From positions 372,001-436,000 of the forward strand of contig NZ_JBGJKZ010000003.1 of the NCBI RefSeq assembly GCF_041359055.1: a stretch of DNA of 64,000 nucleotides. The letters are read 5' to 3'. Under the pieces are notes generated by a model. It saw only the letters and a program-made list of their open reading frames with translations. It did not search any database and was not told where the DNA came from. Shown here piece after piece: positions 35,897-45,461 of this stretch. The position numbers and the translations under genes are program-made. The DNA is from Paenalcaligenes hominis_A (GTDB lineage Bacteria; Pseudomonadota; Gammaproteobacteria; Burkholderiales; Burkholderiaceae_B). Positions within the stretch are counted from its first letter, which is position 1; every line of letters begins with the position of its first letter.

Positions 35897-36151
35897 ATGG
35901 TGGTAATTCGCCTAGCCCGTGGTGGCTCCAAGAAACGTCCGTTTTACACTGTAGTAGCCGCCAACTCTAGCGATCGTCGCGATGGTCGCTTCATTGAGCG
36001 TTTAGGTTTCTACAACCCAGTTGGTGGCGAAGGTCAAGAAAACCTACGTCTACAACTAGATCGTGTTCAGTACTGGGTAGACAACGGTGCTCAGCTATCT
36101 CCAGCTGTAGCTCGTCTAGTAAAAGAATACTCCAAAGCTCAAGCTGCTTAA
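35897..36151 (+). CDS. rpsP: Ribosomal protein S16
   Basis: Small-subunit protein of 84 aa with the S16 N terminus MVVIRLARGGSKKRPFY. The ATG at 35897 follows the strong ribosome-binding site AGGAAGGGA; sixteen more codons are open upstream but fall in the leader. A TAAAAT box (35813-35818) and a short imperfect hairpin (35832-35852) precede it. First gene of rpsP-rimM-trmD. Confidence 0.97.
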   Translation: MVVIRLARGGSKKRPFYTVVAANSSDRRDGRFIERLGFYNPVGGEGQENLRLQLDRVQYWVDNGAQLSPAVARLVKEYSKAQAA

Positions 36152-36172
36152 TTGCTTAGGTAGTGCTTCGTT

Positions 36173-36799
36173 ATGCCTTTAAAACAGATGTCATCGGCTT
36201 TGCCTGCTGATTTAGTCGAAGTAGGTCGTGTGGTGTCTGCTTACGGGGTTCGTGGCTGGGTCAAGGTTCAACCTTATTCAGCTGATGCCGAAGCATTGCT
36301 TAGTGTTAAAAAGTGGTGGCTCCGAGCGCCCGTACCTCCCAACAAGGCGGGCGACTTGGCAACTGCTCCGGCGCAGTTATTTACGGTGGTTAAATCCCGT
36401 CCTCATAGTGCAACGGTGGTTGCACAGTTTCAGGGCTTTGATGATCGTGATCTAGCCGAAAAGCTCAAAGCGCATACTGTATGGATATCGCGTACTGAGT
36501 TTCCCTCAGTGGATGAAGACGAACATTACTGGGTCGATTTGATTGGCTGCCTATTGTATGGCGACCACAATGGCCAGTCCGTGTTGGTAGGACAAGTTGC
36601 TAATGTCTTTGACAACGGAGCTCACGCCGTTCTCGAGGTACATATCGGCTTCCTAAACGATCAGGCCCAGTTCATATCGCAACTTGATGCAAAACAACGT
36701 CCTGTTGTAGAGCTAGTGCCTTTTGTAGAGGCCTATATTAAAGAGGTCGACCCGAGCAAGAAAACGATTGATAGCTCGTGGCCTTTTACGCCTAATTAA
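36173..36799 (+). CDS. rimM: 16S rRNA processing protein RimM
   Basis: Ribosome maturation factor that binds S19 during 30S assembly. At 208 aa it is slightly longer than the E. coli protein. The N-terminal RimM domain (LVEVGRVVSAYGVRGWVKVQ) and the C-terminal PRC barrel (YWVDLIGC, then LVPFVEAYIKEVD) are both visible. It lies 21 bp after rpsP and two bases before trmD, within the standard ribosomal/tRNA modification operon. Confidence 0.95.
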   Translation: MPLKQMSSALPADLVEVGRVVSAYGVRGWVKVQPYSADAEALLSVKKWWLRAPVPPNKAGDLATAPAQLFTVVKSRPHSATVVAQFQGFDDRDLAEKLKAHTVWISRTEFPSVDEDEHYWVDLIGCLLYGDHNGQSVLVGQVANVFDNGAHAVLEVHIGFLNDQAQFISQLDAKQRPVVELVPFVEAYIKEVDPSKKTIDSSWPFTPN

Positions 36800-36801
36800 C
36801 G

Positions 36802-37563
36802 ATGCGTTTCGACGTCGTTAGTCTTTTTCCCGAAATGTTTAGCCCATTAACAGACAATGGGGTCAATGCGCGTGCGCGCAACAAAGGCATTTGGGATTTA
36901 CAGTTTTGGAATCCACGCAGTTATACCCAAGACGTACATCGTACCGTAGATGACCGCCCCTATGGTGGTGGCCCTGGCATGGTTATGCTGGCGCAACCGC
37001 TTGATGCGGCTGTAGATGATGCTATTGCTGCGCGGCAGGCACAGCAGTTGGCTGCACCGGTGATTTTAATGAGTCCCACTGGGCCACGTTTCGATCAGCA
37101 GGCGGCACAGCAGTGGGCGCAGACTGATGGCGCTATTCTTATATGTGGGCGCTACGAAGGCATTGATCAACGCTTTATTGATACACGGGTTACCCACGAG
37201 ATCTCACTGGGTGATTTTGTGTTGTCTGGTGGCGAAATTGCGGCATTAGCTGTGATGGATAGCATTATTCGTCTTTTGCCGGGTGTGCTGAATGATCAGC
37301 AGTCTGCTGTTTGCGATTCATTTCATGTGGGTCTAGATGGGCTATTGGACAGTCCACATTACACGCGCCCAGAGATCTACAATGGCATGCCTATCCCTGA
37401 TGTGCTTAAATCAGGTAATCACAAAAACATAGAACGTTGGCGCAGAGAGCAATCATTGCGGCTTACCCTTTTACGTAGACCGGATCTAATTGAACGGGCG
37501 CGCGCCCAAGGCCTTTTAGATAAAAAAGATGAGTTGTTTTTAGCCGGATTAATAGCGAATTAG
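36802..37563 (+). CDS. trmD: tRNA (guanine-N1)-methyltransferase TrmD
   Basis: Methylates G37 of tRNAs to prevent frameshifting (253 aa). The SPOUT trefoil-knot motifs are clear: LMSPTGPRF, ILICGRYEGIDQRF and ISLGDFVLSGGE. The usual fourth gene of this operon, rplS (L19), does not follow: the next plus-strand gene is ndk, and a bidirectional terminator and the antisense valS lie immediately downstream. Confidence 0.96.
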   Translation: MRFDVVSLFPEMFSPLTDNGVNARARNKGIWDLQFWNPRSYTQDVHRTVDDRPYGGGPGMVMLAQPLDAAVDDAIAARQAQQLAAPVILMSPTGPRFDQQAAQQWAQTDGAILICGRYEGIDQRFIDTRVTHEISLGDFVLSGGEIAALAVMDSIIRLLPGVLNDQQSAVCDSFHVGLDGLLDSPHYTRPEIYNGMPIPDVLKSGNHKNIERWRREQSLRLTLLRRPDLIERARAQGLLDKKDELFLAGLIAN

Positions 37564-37630
37564 TTTCTATAAATAGTTGGCGTCCTCTTCGCTCTAAACG
37601 ACGAGGCTTTCCGCGCGATTTGATAAAATA

Positions 37631-37662
37631 AAAAAAACGCCCCAAAAGGGGCGCTTTTTTTG
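37631..37662. terminator. Bidirectional terminator between trmD and valS
   Basis: An A-run followed by CGCCCC (37638-37643), an AAAA loop, GGGGCG (37648-37653) and a CTTTTTTT tail. It works for both convergent transcripts. Confidence 0.9.
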
Positions 37663-37677
37663 CGTTGCTAGGTGAAG

Positions 37678-40533
37678 TTAAGCACGTAAACGCATTAGTT
37701 GTTGCTCAATTTTTTCTAATGTTTGCGTGAAGCTTGCTAAGCGATCACGTTCTTGTTGAACTACGGCTGCAGGGGCGCGCTCTACAAAGCTAGCGTTATT
37801 CAGCTTGCCATTGGCTTTGGCAATCTCAGCGGATAAACGTTCAATTTCTTTGCTAAGACGAGCGGTTTCAGCCTCTACGTCTACCTCTACATGCAGCATC
37901 AGTTGGGTAGTGCCTACTACTTGAACAGGAGCGCCTAAGTCAGGAAGCTGAGGGTGGATTTCCACATCAGCTAGCTTAGCTAGGGCTTTTAAGTAGGGGG
38001 TATGCCGTGTCAGCATGTTTTGATCGCCCTGAGCTAATAAAGGGGCGCGCTCGGAGGGCGATAAACCCATTTCGCTACGCAAAGCACGAATAGCATCGAC
38101 TTGAGCTTTGAGTTCGTTAACGCTTTTTTCAGCTTGCTCGTTTAGTTCAGCCTCGATGAACTCGGGGTAGGCTTGAACACTAATGCTTTGTTCCTGATGT
38201 GCAGTACGCTTTCCTGCTATTAGGGAGACTTTTTGCCAGAGCTCTTCGGTGATGTAAGGAATAATGGGGTGTGCTAAACGTAACACGGTTTCAAGCACAT
38301 CAATTAATGTGCGTTGGGTTCCTAAACGTTGTGCAGGTGTGCCTTGTTGTATTTGGACTTTAGCCATTTCCAAATACCAGTCGCAGTACTCATCCCAGAC
38401 AAAATGGTAAATAGCATTAGCAATATTATCAAAACGGTATTCGGCAAAATTGCGTTCTACTAACTGAATTAAGCGTTGGAGTTGGCTGCGTATCCAGTGG
38501 TCTACGGTGGAGTATTCTGCGGTAGCATCTGGCTGTGCGAACGGCATGGCGGCTTCGGTATTCATCAATACAAAGCGTGTGGCATTCCAAAGCTTGTTGT
38601 TGAAATTGCGATAGCCTTCGCATCGTTTTAAATCGAAGTTGATGTTTCGACCCAAAGTAGCATAGGCTGCCATGGTGAAGCGTAAGGCGTCTGTACCATA
38701 AGCAGGTACGCCGTCTGGATAGTCTTTACGGGTGCGTTTGGCAATGCTATCGGCTTGTTTAGGGTTCATTAAACCAAAAGTACGTTTCTGTACTAAGGTT
38801 TCTAAATCAATGCCATCAATTAAGTCGACGGGATCAATGGTGTTACCGCGTGACTTACTCATTTTTTTGCCTTCCATGTCACACACTAAGCCGTGAACAT
38901 AGACGGTGTTAAAAGGAACTTGGCCGGTCATGTGCATGCTCATCATGACCATGCGTGCCACCCAAAAGAAAATAATATCAAAACCCGTAACCAGAATGCT
39001 AGAAGGTAAGTACTTGGCTAAATCAGGGGTTTTTTCAGGCCAACCTAGATCGGTAAAGGGCACCAGAGCTGAGGAGAACCAGGTGTCTAATACGTCTTCA
39101 TCACGGCGTAAAGAGCCTGTAATGCCTTGGGCGTTGGCTTTTTCTTGGGCCTCGGCTTCGTTGCGGGCCACAATGATGGTACCGTCTTCGGCATACCAGG
39201 CTGGAATTTGATGGCCCCACCATAGTTGACGGGAAATGCACCAGTCTTGGATGTTGTTTAGCCACTGATTGTAGGTGGTGCTCCAGTTTTCAGGTACGAA
39301 TTTAACTTGACCGTTGGCAACCACCTCTAGCGCTACTTCAGTAATGCTTTTGCCTGGGTTCATAGAGCCTTCAGGGGCGGGTTTGCTCATGGCCACGAAC
39401 CACTGATCGGTTAGCATGGGCTCGATTACTGTGTTGGTGCGATCACCGCGCGGTACCATTAAGGTGTGCGGTTTCACAGCCTGAAGAGCACCCATGGCCT
39501 CTAGGTCGTCCACAATCACTTTACGGGCGTCAAAACGGTCCATGCCCTGATATTTTTCAGGTGCGTTTTCATTGATTTTAGCGTCTAGGCTAAGAATGCT
39601 GATTTTTTCTAAGCCATGCCGTTCGCCCACGGCGTAATCATTAAAATCATGCGCTGGGGTGACTTTTACAACGCCAGTGCCGAATTCTTTGTCTACGTAA
39701 TCATCTGCAATAATGGGGATTTCGCGACCCACTAAAGGCAGAATGACTGTTTGACCAATTAAGTGCTGATAGCGCTCGTCTTGGGGGTGTACCATTAAGG
39801 CCACATCGCCAAGCATGGTTTCGGGGCGTGTGGTGGCAACCACTAAATGGGTTATATCCCCTGTGGGCTGGGTCAGAGCATAACGAATTTCCCATAAATG
39901 ACCTTGCTCTTCGGTGCTTTCTACCTCTAGGTCTGATACAGCAGTACCTAGCACCGGATCCCAGTTCACCAAACGTTTGCCACGATAAATCAGACCTTGT
40001 TCGTACAAACGCACAAAGGTTTCAGCTACGCCGCGAGTCAGGTTTTCATCCATGGTGAAGTATTCGCGATCCCAGTCACATGAGGACCCTAAACGACGAA
40101 TTTGCTGAGTAATGGCGCTGCCTGACTGCTCTTTCCATTCCCATACTTTTTCTACAAAACCTTCGCGTCCTAAATCGTGGCGTGAAATGTTTTGTTGATC
40201 AAGCTGGCGCTCTACAATGATTTGTGTGGCAATACCGGCATGGTCTGTACCAGGGATAAATGCCGTATCAAAGCCTTTCATGCGGTGATAGCGCGTTAAA
40301 CCATCCATAATAGTTTGGTTAAATGCATGCCCCATATGTAATGTACCGGTGACATTAGGGGGCGGGCATTGAATCACAAAAGCAGGGCTTGAGCCGTCAG
40401 CGGTAGGCACATGCTGCCCGCTGCGAAATAAACCGGCTTGCTCCCATTGAGCATAACGCTGACTTTCAATGTCTTTGGGTTCAAAGCTTTTGGCGAGCTG
40501 ATCAAGTAGAGATGTATTGGAAGAGTTGGTCAT
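37678..40533 (-). CDS. valS: Valyl-tRNA synthetase
   Basis: Charges tRNA-Val (951 aa). Class I signatures are HMGH (residues 66-69 in PPPNVTGTLHMGHAF) and KMSKS near residue 557, with the editing CP1 domain between them. The C terminus (about residues 880-951) is the ValRS coiled coil with repeated Glu/Lys heptads. ATG 40533 has no clear Shine-Dalgarno. The upstream region (40534-40773) is shared with divergent ndk. Confidence 0.97.
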   Translation of the reverse strand: MTNSSNTSLLDQLAKSFEPKDIESQRYAQWEQAGLFRSGQHVPTADGSSPAFVIQCPPPNVTGTLHMGHAFNQTIMDGLTRYHRMKGFDTAFIPGTDHAGIATQIIVERQLDQQNISRHDLGREGFVEKVWEWKEQSGSAITQQIRRLGSSCDWDREYFTMDENLTRGVAETFVRLYEQGLIYRGKRLVNWDPVLGTAVSDLEVESTEEQGHLWEIRYALTQPTGDITHLVVATTRPETMLGDVALMVHPQDERYQHLIGQTVILPLVGREIPIIADDYVDKEFGTGVVKVTPAHDFNDYAVGERHGLEKISILSLDAKINENAPEKYQGMDRFDARKVIVDDLEAMGALQAVKPHTLMVPRGDRTNTVIEPMLTDQWFVAMSKPAPEGSMNPGKSITEVALEVVANGQVKFVPENWSTTYNQWLNNIQDWCISRQLWWGHQIPAWYAEDGTIIVARNEAEAQEKANAQGITGSLRRDEDVLDTWFSSALVPFTDLGWPEKTPDLAKYLPSSILVTGFDIIFFWVARMVMMSMHMTGQVPFNTVYVHGLVCDMEGKKMSKSRGNTIDPVDLIDGIDLETLVQKRTFGLMNPKQADSIAKRTRKDYPDGVPAYGTDALRFTMAAYATLGRNINFDLKRCEGYRNFNNKLWNATRFVLMNTEAAMPFAQPDATAEYSTVDHWIRSQLQRLIQLVERNFAEYRFDNIANAIYHFVWDEYCDWYLEMAKVQIQQGTPAQRLGTQRTLIDVLETVLRLAHPIIPYITEELWQKVSLIAGKRTAHQEQSISVQAYPEFIEAELNEQAEKSVNELKAQVDAIRALRSEMGLSPSERAPLLAQGDQNMLTRHTPYLKALAKLADVEIHPQLPDLGAPVQVVGTTQLMLHVEVDVEAETARLSKEIERLSAEIAKANGKLNNASFVERAPAAVVQQERDRLASFTQTLEKIEQQLMRLRA

Positions 40534-40622
40534 TGTGTTGCGAGTTAAGGCAGGATCTAGGGGGCTGGCCCCAAAAAGCCGCTATTAAAAAAATATAAGT
40601 CTAAAAGCTGTATTTTAAGATG

Positions 40623-40650
40623 CAGCATGATGCTGTGGGCATGTTAAAAT
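40623..40650 (+). promoter_or_regulatory. Candidate extended -10 promoter and palindrome upstream of ndk
   Basis: TGTTAAAAT (40642-40650) fits an extended -10 element (TGn followed by TAAAAT) about 120 bp before ndk. Next to it is the near-perfect palindrome CAGCATGATGCTG (40623-40635), which may be an operator or part of a valS/ndk control site. No good -35 box is seen. Confidence 0.3.
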
Positions 40651-40773
40651 ACTTCGCTATCTTAAAAACATCAAAAGTGATTGTTTTTTTTGATAAAAAC
40701 AACATTTTCTTTGTCATTGTCGTATTTGTCTATGCAGGCACGACATCTATTTTTGTTTATACTGGGATTTTAC

Positions 40774-41199
40774 ATGGCTATTGAACGTACCCTATCTATT
40801 ATTAAGCCTGATGCTGTTGCTAAAAACGCAATCGGTCAAATCATTGCTCGTTTTGAGGCCGCTGGCCTAAAGATCGTAGCAGGTCGTTTAGTCCAATTAT
40901 CACGCGCCGAAGCCGAAGGTTTTTACGCTGTACACAAAGAGCGTCCTTTTTTCAATGATCTCGTCGAGTTCATGATCTCTGGTCCTGTGTTTGTTCAGGT
41001 CCTCGAAGGCGAAAACGCGATCGCTAAAAACCGTGATCTTATGGGCGCTACTAACCCCAAAGAAGCCGCTGCCGGCACCATCCGTGCTGATTTCGCAGAA
41101 AGCATTGATGCCAATGCTGTTCATGGCTCCGATGCTCCTGAAACAGCTGCTGTTGAAATTGCGTATTTCTTTGCTGAAACAGAAGTTCACAGCCGCTAA
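40774..41199 (+). CDS. ndk: Nucleoside diphosphate kinase
   Basis: Transfers gamma-phosphate between NTPs and NDPs through a phosphohistidine (141 aa). The active-site His117 is in NAVHGSDAPE, and MAIERTLSIIKPDAV is the canonical start. The upstream open frame from 40681 is not NDK-like, so ATG 40774 is chosen. It begins the conserved ndk-rlmN-rodZ-ispG-hisS-yfgM-bamB-der series. Confidence 0.97.
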   Translation: MAIERTLSIIKPDAVAKNAIGQIIARFEAAGLKIVAGRLVQLSRAEAEGFYAVHKERPFFNDLVEFMISGPVFVQVLEGENAIAKNRDLMGATNPKEAAAGTIRADFAESIDANAVHGSDAPETAAVEIAYFFAETEVHSR

Positions 41200-41231
41200 T
41201 TGTTAATTGCTCCACCGCACGTCAAATCATT

Positions 41232-42383
41232 ATGTCAGAAACTCGTATGAATATCATGGGTCACACGCCCGAACAGTTAGCCGAATTGGTTGCCCAATGG
41301 GGTAATAAACCGTTTCGGGCTAAGCAGCTGCAGCGTTGGATTCACCAACGCGGCATTCGCGACTTTGAGCAGATGACGGATTTGGCGCGCGTGTTTCGCG
41401 AGCAGTTGGCAGAGCACTGCTCAATTTGCACTCCTGAGGTCCAAGTTGAGCAACGCTCTGCGGATGGCACCCGAAAATGGCTATTTGATGTGGGTCAAAA
41501 CAACTCCGTCGAGGCGGTATATATCCCCGAAGACGACCGTGGCACATTATGTATTTCTAGCCAAGCTGGTTGTACTGTTGCGTGCCCGTTTTGCTCTACA
41601 GGCTACCAAGGCTTTAACCGCAATCTCAGTGCGGCCGAAATTATTGGTCAATTGTGGTTTGCACGCGACCAGTTACGCCAAAATCCAGAGCAGGCTCGCG
41701 TTGGCTCAAATCCTCAGCCCGTCATGGACGATCGTTATATTTCGAATATTGTCTTTATGGGCATGGGCGAACCGCTATTAAATTACGATCAGGTATTAAT
41801 AGCTTTACAGCTAATGCTTGATGATAATGCGTATGGTTTATCGCGACGTCGTGTGACGGTGTCTACCTCAGGGGTAGTGCCTATGATGGATCGCTTGGCT
41901 AAAGACTGCCCAGTGGCTTTGGCTGTGTCTTTGCATGCGCCTAACGATGCCTTGCGCGATAAGCTTGTTCCTTTGAATCGCAAACATCCTTTGCGTGAGC
42001 TCATTGCATCCTGTAATAACTACTTGCAGTACGCACCGCGTGATTTCATTACTTTTGAGTACATTATGCTCGATGGCATCAACGATCAGCCCGAGCATGC
42101 TCAACAATTATTAGACATAGCCAAACAAGTCCGTTGTAAATTTAACTTAATTCCTTTTAATCCGTTCCCCCAGTCTGGCCTTAAACGTTCGTCAGCTGCC
42201 GCAGTACGAGACTTCGCTCAACGTTTACAAGAGGGTGGGGTAGTCACTACAGTACGCAAAACCCGAGGCGATGATATTGATGCCGCCTGTGGGCAGTTGG
42301 CGGGTGATATTCGTGACCGTACTCGAATCCGCGAGCGTTTACCCAATCAAGGAACGATTCTAATTAAACCGGAGCGAGTATGA
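41232..42383 (+). CDS. rlmN: Dual-specificity RNA methyltransferase RlmN
   Basis: Radical SAM enzyme that makes m2A at 23S rRNA A2503 and tRNA A37 (383 aa). The CxxxCxxC cluster motif is C114, C118, C121 (CTVACPFC), and the second conserved Cys near the C terminus is in DAACGQL. The stop overlaps the start of the HTH gene by four bases (ATGA). The type IVa pilotin gene pilF, usually located here in related genomes, is absent. Confidence 0.96.
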   Translation: MSETRMNIMGHTPEQLAELVAQWGNKPFRAKQLQRWIHQRGIRDFEQMTDLARVFREQLAEHCSICTPEVQVEQRSADGTRKWLFDVGQNNSVEAVYIPEDDRGTLCISSQAGCTVACPFCSTGYQGFNRNLSAAEIIGQLWFARDQLRQNPEQARVGSNPQPVMDDRYISNIVFMGMGEPLLNYDQVLIALQLMLDDNAYGLSRRRVTVSTSGVVPMMDRLAKDCPVALAVSLHAPNDALRDKLVPLNRKHPLRELIASCNNYLQYAPRDFITFEYIMLDGINDQPEHAQQLLDIAKQVRCKFNLIPFNPFPQSGLKRSSAAAVRDFAQRLQEGGVVTTVRKTRGDDIDAACGQLAGDIRDRTRIRERLPNQGTILIKPERV

Positions 42384-42865
42384 GTTCTTCCACCTCTAGT
42401 GCAGACCTAGAGACTCCCTCACAAACCTTGGGGCAGGCCTTATATGAGTTGCGTCAAACGCAGCAGCTAAGCCTTACCGAGGTATCGACTCGAACCAAAT
42501 ATTCCATTCCTCAGCTTGAGGCTTTAGAGCAGGACAATTGGGACGCGCTACCCAGCGGGGTTCCTTTGCGCTGGATGGTAAAAAGCTATGCGCGAGTGTT
42601 AAATACGGATGCCGAGGCACTGTTGGCATTGTTAGGGCCTCAACAAGGTCAAGCCCCTAAAGCGCTAAATACCGATTCGCGTCAAGGGGCTGACTGGGGC
42701 AGCAGCGATAGGTCACTGTATTCTGACTCTGCACCGCGTTCATGGGGTTGGTGGTTAGTTATTCTTGTGCTTATTGTGGTCGCGGTGTTTTATGCCTTAA
42801 ATCAGGGCTGGATTCCTGAAAATTGGCTGATCTTTGACTGGCTTAAAGAGTTCACTCATGATTGA
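42380..42865 (+). CDS. RodZ-like membrane-anchored HTH protein, short form
   Basis: 161-aa protein with an N-terminal helix-turn-helix of the HTH_25/RodZ type (LGQALYELRQTQQLSLTEVS, residues 17-85) and a single membrane helix at about 121-140. Full RodZ, which links MreB to the cell wall machinery, continues with a periplasmic DUF4115 domain; here only about 20 residues follow the helix. Position before ispG is the usual rodZ site. It overlaps rlmN by four bases and ispG by eight. Confidence 0.75.
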   Translation: MSSSTSSADLETPSQTLGQALYELRQTQQLSLTEVSTRTKYSIPQLEALEQDNWDALPSGVPLRWMVKSYARVLNTDAEALLALLGPQQGQAPKALNTDSRQGADWGSSDRSLYSDSAPRSWGWWLVILVLIVVAVFYALNQGWIPENWLIFDWLKEFTHD

Positions 42866-44135
42866 TTTATTTGAATTTACGCAGTCTGGTCGTAGCGCTT
42901 TGCCTGTAGGTGCTGCTGCCCCTAAATCCACACGTCAGGTCACGATTGGGTGGAAACAGCAACAAGTTAAAGTAGGTGGTGGTGCGCCGGTCGTAGTGCA
43001 ATCCATGACCAACACAGCCACCGAAGAGGCCATTGCTACAGCAGTTCAAGTTAAAGAGTTAGCCTTGGCTGGCTCTGAGCTCGTACGTATTACAGTGAAT
43101 ACGCCTGCTGCAGCCAAAGAGGTACCCGCCATACGCGAACAGCTTGACCGCATGAATATTCATGTGCCTTTAGTGGGGGATTTTCACTATAACGGTCACA
43201 AGCTCTTAACTGACTACCCCGAGTGTGCGCAGGCGTTGTCCAAGTACCGTATTAACCCAGGCAATATGGGGGGCGGAAAACGACGCGATGACAACTTTGC
43301 ACAAATGATCGAAGTCGCTTGTAAATACGATAAGCCGGTGCGTATTGGTGTGAACTGGGGCAGTTTAGACCACGAGCTTATGGCTAAAATGATGGATCAG
43401 AATGCGCAAATGGCCCAGCCTTGGGAGGCTCAGGCTGTGATGCGCGAGGCGCTTGTTGTTTCAGCTATTTCAAATGCGCAACGCGCTGAACAGTTAGGCT
43501 TGGCTGGGAATAAAATCATTCTGTCCTGTAAAGTCAGTCATGTGCAAGACCTAATTACTGTGTACCAAGATCTATCCGCGCGTTGTGATTACCCTTTGCA
43601 CTTGGGGCTGACTGAAGCAGGCATGGGTAGCAAAGGCATTGTCGCCTCCACCGCTGCATTATCCGTGTTATTGCAACAAGGTATTGGTGATACTATTCGT
43701 ATTTCTCTAACGCCCGAACCAGGTGGTGACAGACGTCAAGAGGTAGTGGTAGCCCAAGAAATATTACAAACCATGGGGTTACGTGCATTTACCCCTATGG
43801 TGGTGGCGTGCCCTGGCTGTGGTCGTACCAGCAGCACAGTGTTTCAAGAACTCGCCAATGATATTCAAGCTTACTTGCGCGACCAAATGCCGGTATGGAA
43901 GAATCAATACCCTGGTGTAGAAACCATGAACGTCGCTGTAATGGGCTGTGTAGTAAATGGCCCGGGTGAAAGCCGTCATGCAGATATAGGCATTAGTCTG
44001 CCTGGCACTGGCGAAACGCCTGCTGCGCCGGTCTATGTAGATGGGCAGCGAATCGTCACGTTAAAAGGTGATACGATTGCACAAGAGTTTCAGCAAATAG
44101 TATTGGATTACGTACAAAAAAGGTACGCTCCTTAA
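42858..44135 (+). CDS. ispG: 4-hydroxy-3-methylbut-2-enyl diphosphate synthase
   Basis: Penultimate enzyme of the MEP isoprenoid pathway, converting MEcPP to HMBPP with a [4Fe-4S] cluster (425 aa). The cluster ligands lie in VVACPGCGRTSS and MGCVVNGPGESRHADIG. The ATG at 42858 overlaps the preceding stop; an upstream TTG (42834) would add eight non-conserved residues. Confidence 0.95.
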   Translation: MIDLFEFTQSGRSALPVGAAAPKSTRQVTIGWKQQQVKVGGGAPVVVQSMTNTATEEAIATAVQVKELALAGSELVRITVNTPAAAKEVPAIREQLDRMNIHVPLVGDFHYNGHKLLTDYPECAQALSKYRINPGNMGGGKRRDDNFAQMIEVACKYDKPVRIGVNWGSLDHELMAKMMDQNAQMAQPWEAQAVMREALVVSAISNAQRAEQLGLAGNKIILSCKVSHVQDLITVYQDLSARCDYPLHLGLTEAGMGSKGIVASTAALSVLLQQGIGDTIRISLTPEPGGDRRQEVVVAQEILQTMGLRAFTPMVVACPGCGRTSSTVFQELANDIQAYLRDQMPVWKNQYPGVETMNVAVMGCVVNGPGESRHADIGISLPGTGETPAAPVYVDGQRIVTLKGDTIAQEFQQIVLDYVQKRYAP

Positions 44136-44171
44136 TTATAAAATAGGCCGCAGCGCCTACGGAAAGGATAT

Positions 44172-45455
44172 ATGTCGAAGTCTGTACAAAAACTTCGTGG
44201 CCTAACCGGCATGAAGGATATACTCCCCGGTGAAAGTGCCCAATGGGAGCAACTAGAACAAACTGTGCGCACGTGGTTAGCTAGCTATGGCTATCGCAAT
44301 ATGCGTACACCAGTGTTGGAGTTTACGCAGCTGTTTGCCCGCGGTATTGGTGAGGTCACTGATATTGTAGAAAAAGAAATGTATTCGTTTACGGACTCTT
44401 TAAATGGTGACAAGCTCACTATGCGTCCCGAATTCACAGCTGGCTTAGTCCGTGCCTCAATCGAGCACAATATGCTCTACGATAGACCGCATCGCATTTA
44501 TTCTATCGGTCCTGTATTTCGACACGAGCGTCCTCAACGTGGTCGCTATCGTCAATTCCATCAAATTGACGTGGAAGCATTAGGTTTTGCTGGGCCAGAT
44601 GTGGATGCCGAGCTAATTATTATGCTGGCGCGTCTCTGGCGTCTTTTAGGTCTGAATGACGTGCGCCTAGAGATCAACTCCTTAGGGCAGTCCAACGAGC
44701 GTGCAGCTCACCGCGAGGCCTTAATTGCTTACCTAGAGCAACACAAAGACATATTGGACGAAGAAGCGCAACGCCGTATGTATACCAACCCATTGCGTGT
44801 GTTGGATACAAAAAATCCTGCTATGCAAGATATGGCTAATAACGCACCCAAACTATTTGATTACTTAGGCCCAGAATCTCTGGCTCATTACGAAGCCGTG
44901 TGTGCTCGTTTGGATGATGCGGGTATTGCTTATACGCTTAATCCACGTATGGTGCGCGGATTGGATTATTACAATTTAACGGTATTCGAGTGGGTTACAG
45001 ACCGTTTAGGGGCACAGGGCACGGTTTGTGGTGGTGGTCGTTACGATGGCTTAATCGAAGTTTTGGGCGGCAAAGCTGCTCCAGCTGTGGGTTTTGCTAT
45101 TGGTATGGAACGCTTGCTTGATCTAGTTTCTCAAGACCAAGAACAACAAACTACCCCAGAGTGTGATGTGTATGTTATTCACCAAGGGGATCTTGCTCAG
45201 CGTCAAGCCATGCGCTTGGCTGAGCAATTACGTGATCAAGGTCTGAATACCATCGTGCATGCCGGTTCTTCTGGGTTTAAGTCACAGTTTAAACGTGCTG
45301 ACGGTAGCGGTGCCTTAGTGGCCGTAATCCTTGGCGAGTCAGAACTAGAACAACAGCACGCAAGTGTAAAGTGGCTACGCGCTAATGATGCGGAGCAGCC
45401 CCAGGAAAGCATTGCATTTGATCAACTCGCCACCTATTTACACGCAAAGGTCTAA
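44172..45455 (+). CDS. hisS: Histidyl-tRNA synthetase
   Basis: Class II synthetase for tRNA-His (427 aa). It shows LRGLTGMKDILPGE at the start, motif 2 (YRIYSIGPVFRHERPQRGRYRQFHQ region), the His-specific GGGRYDGL and a C-terminal anticodon-binding domain. AAAGGA lies seven bases before the ATG. A paralog lacking catalytic function, hisZ, is encoded at 53588. Confidence 0.97.
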   Translation: MSKSVQKLRGLTGMKDILPGESAQWEQLEQTVRTWLASYGYRNMRTPVLEFTQLFARGIGEVTDIVEKEMYSFTDSLNGDKLTMRPEFTAGLVRASIEHNMLYDRPHRIYSIGPVFRHERPQRGRYRQFHQIDVEALGFAGPDVDAELIIMLARLWRLLGLNDVRLEINSLGQSNERAAHREALIAYLEQHKDILDEEAQRRMYTNPLRVLDTKNPAMQDMANNAPKLFDYLGPESLAHYEAVCARLDDAGIAYTLNPRMVRGLDYYNLTVFEWVTDRLGAQGTVCGGGRYDGLIEVLGGKAAPAVGFAIGMERLLDLVSQDQEQQTTPECDVYVIHQGDLAQRQAMRLAEQLRDQGLNTIVHAGSSGFKSQFKRADGSGALVAVILGESELEQQHASVKWLRANDAEQPQESIAFDQLATYLHAKV

Positions 45456-45461
45456 TTCGTT

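Noticed and set aside
40620..40784. 54-codon hydrophobic frame upstream of and overlapping ndk
   Set aside because: It has no ribosome-binding site and looks like AT-rich chance sequence in the promoter region.
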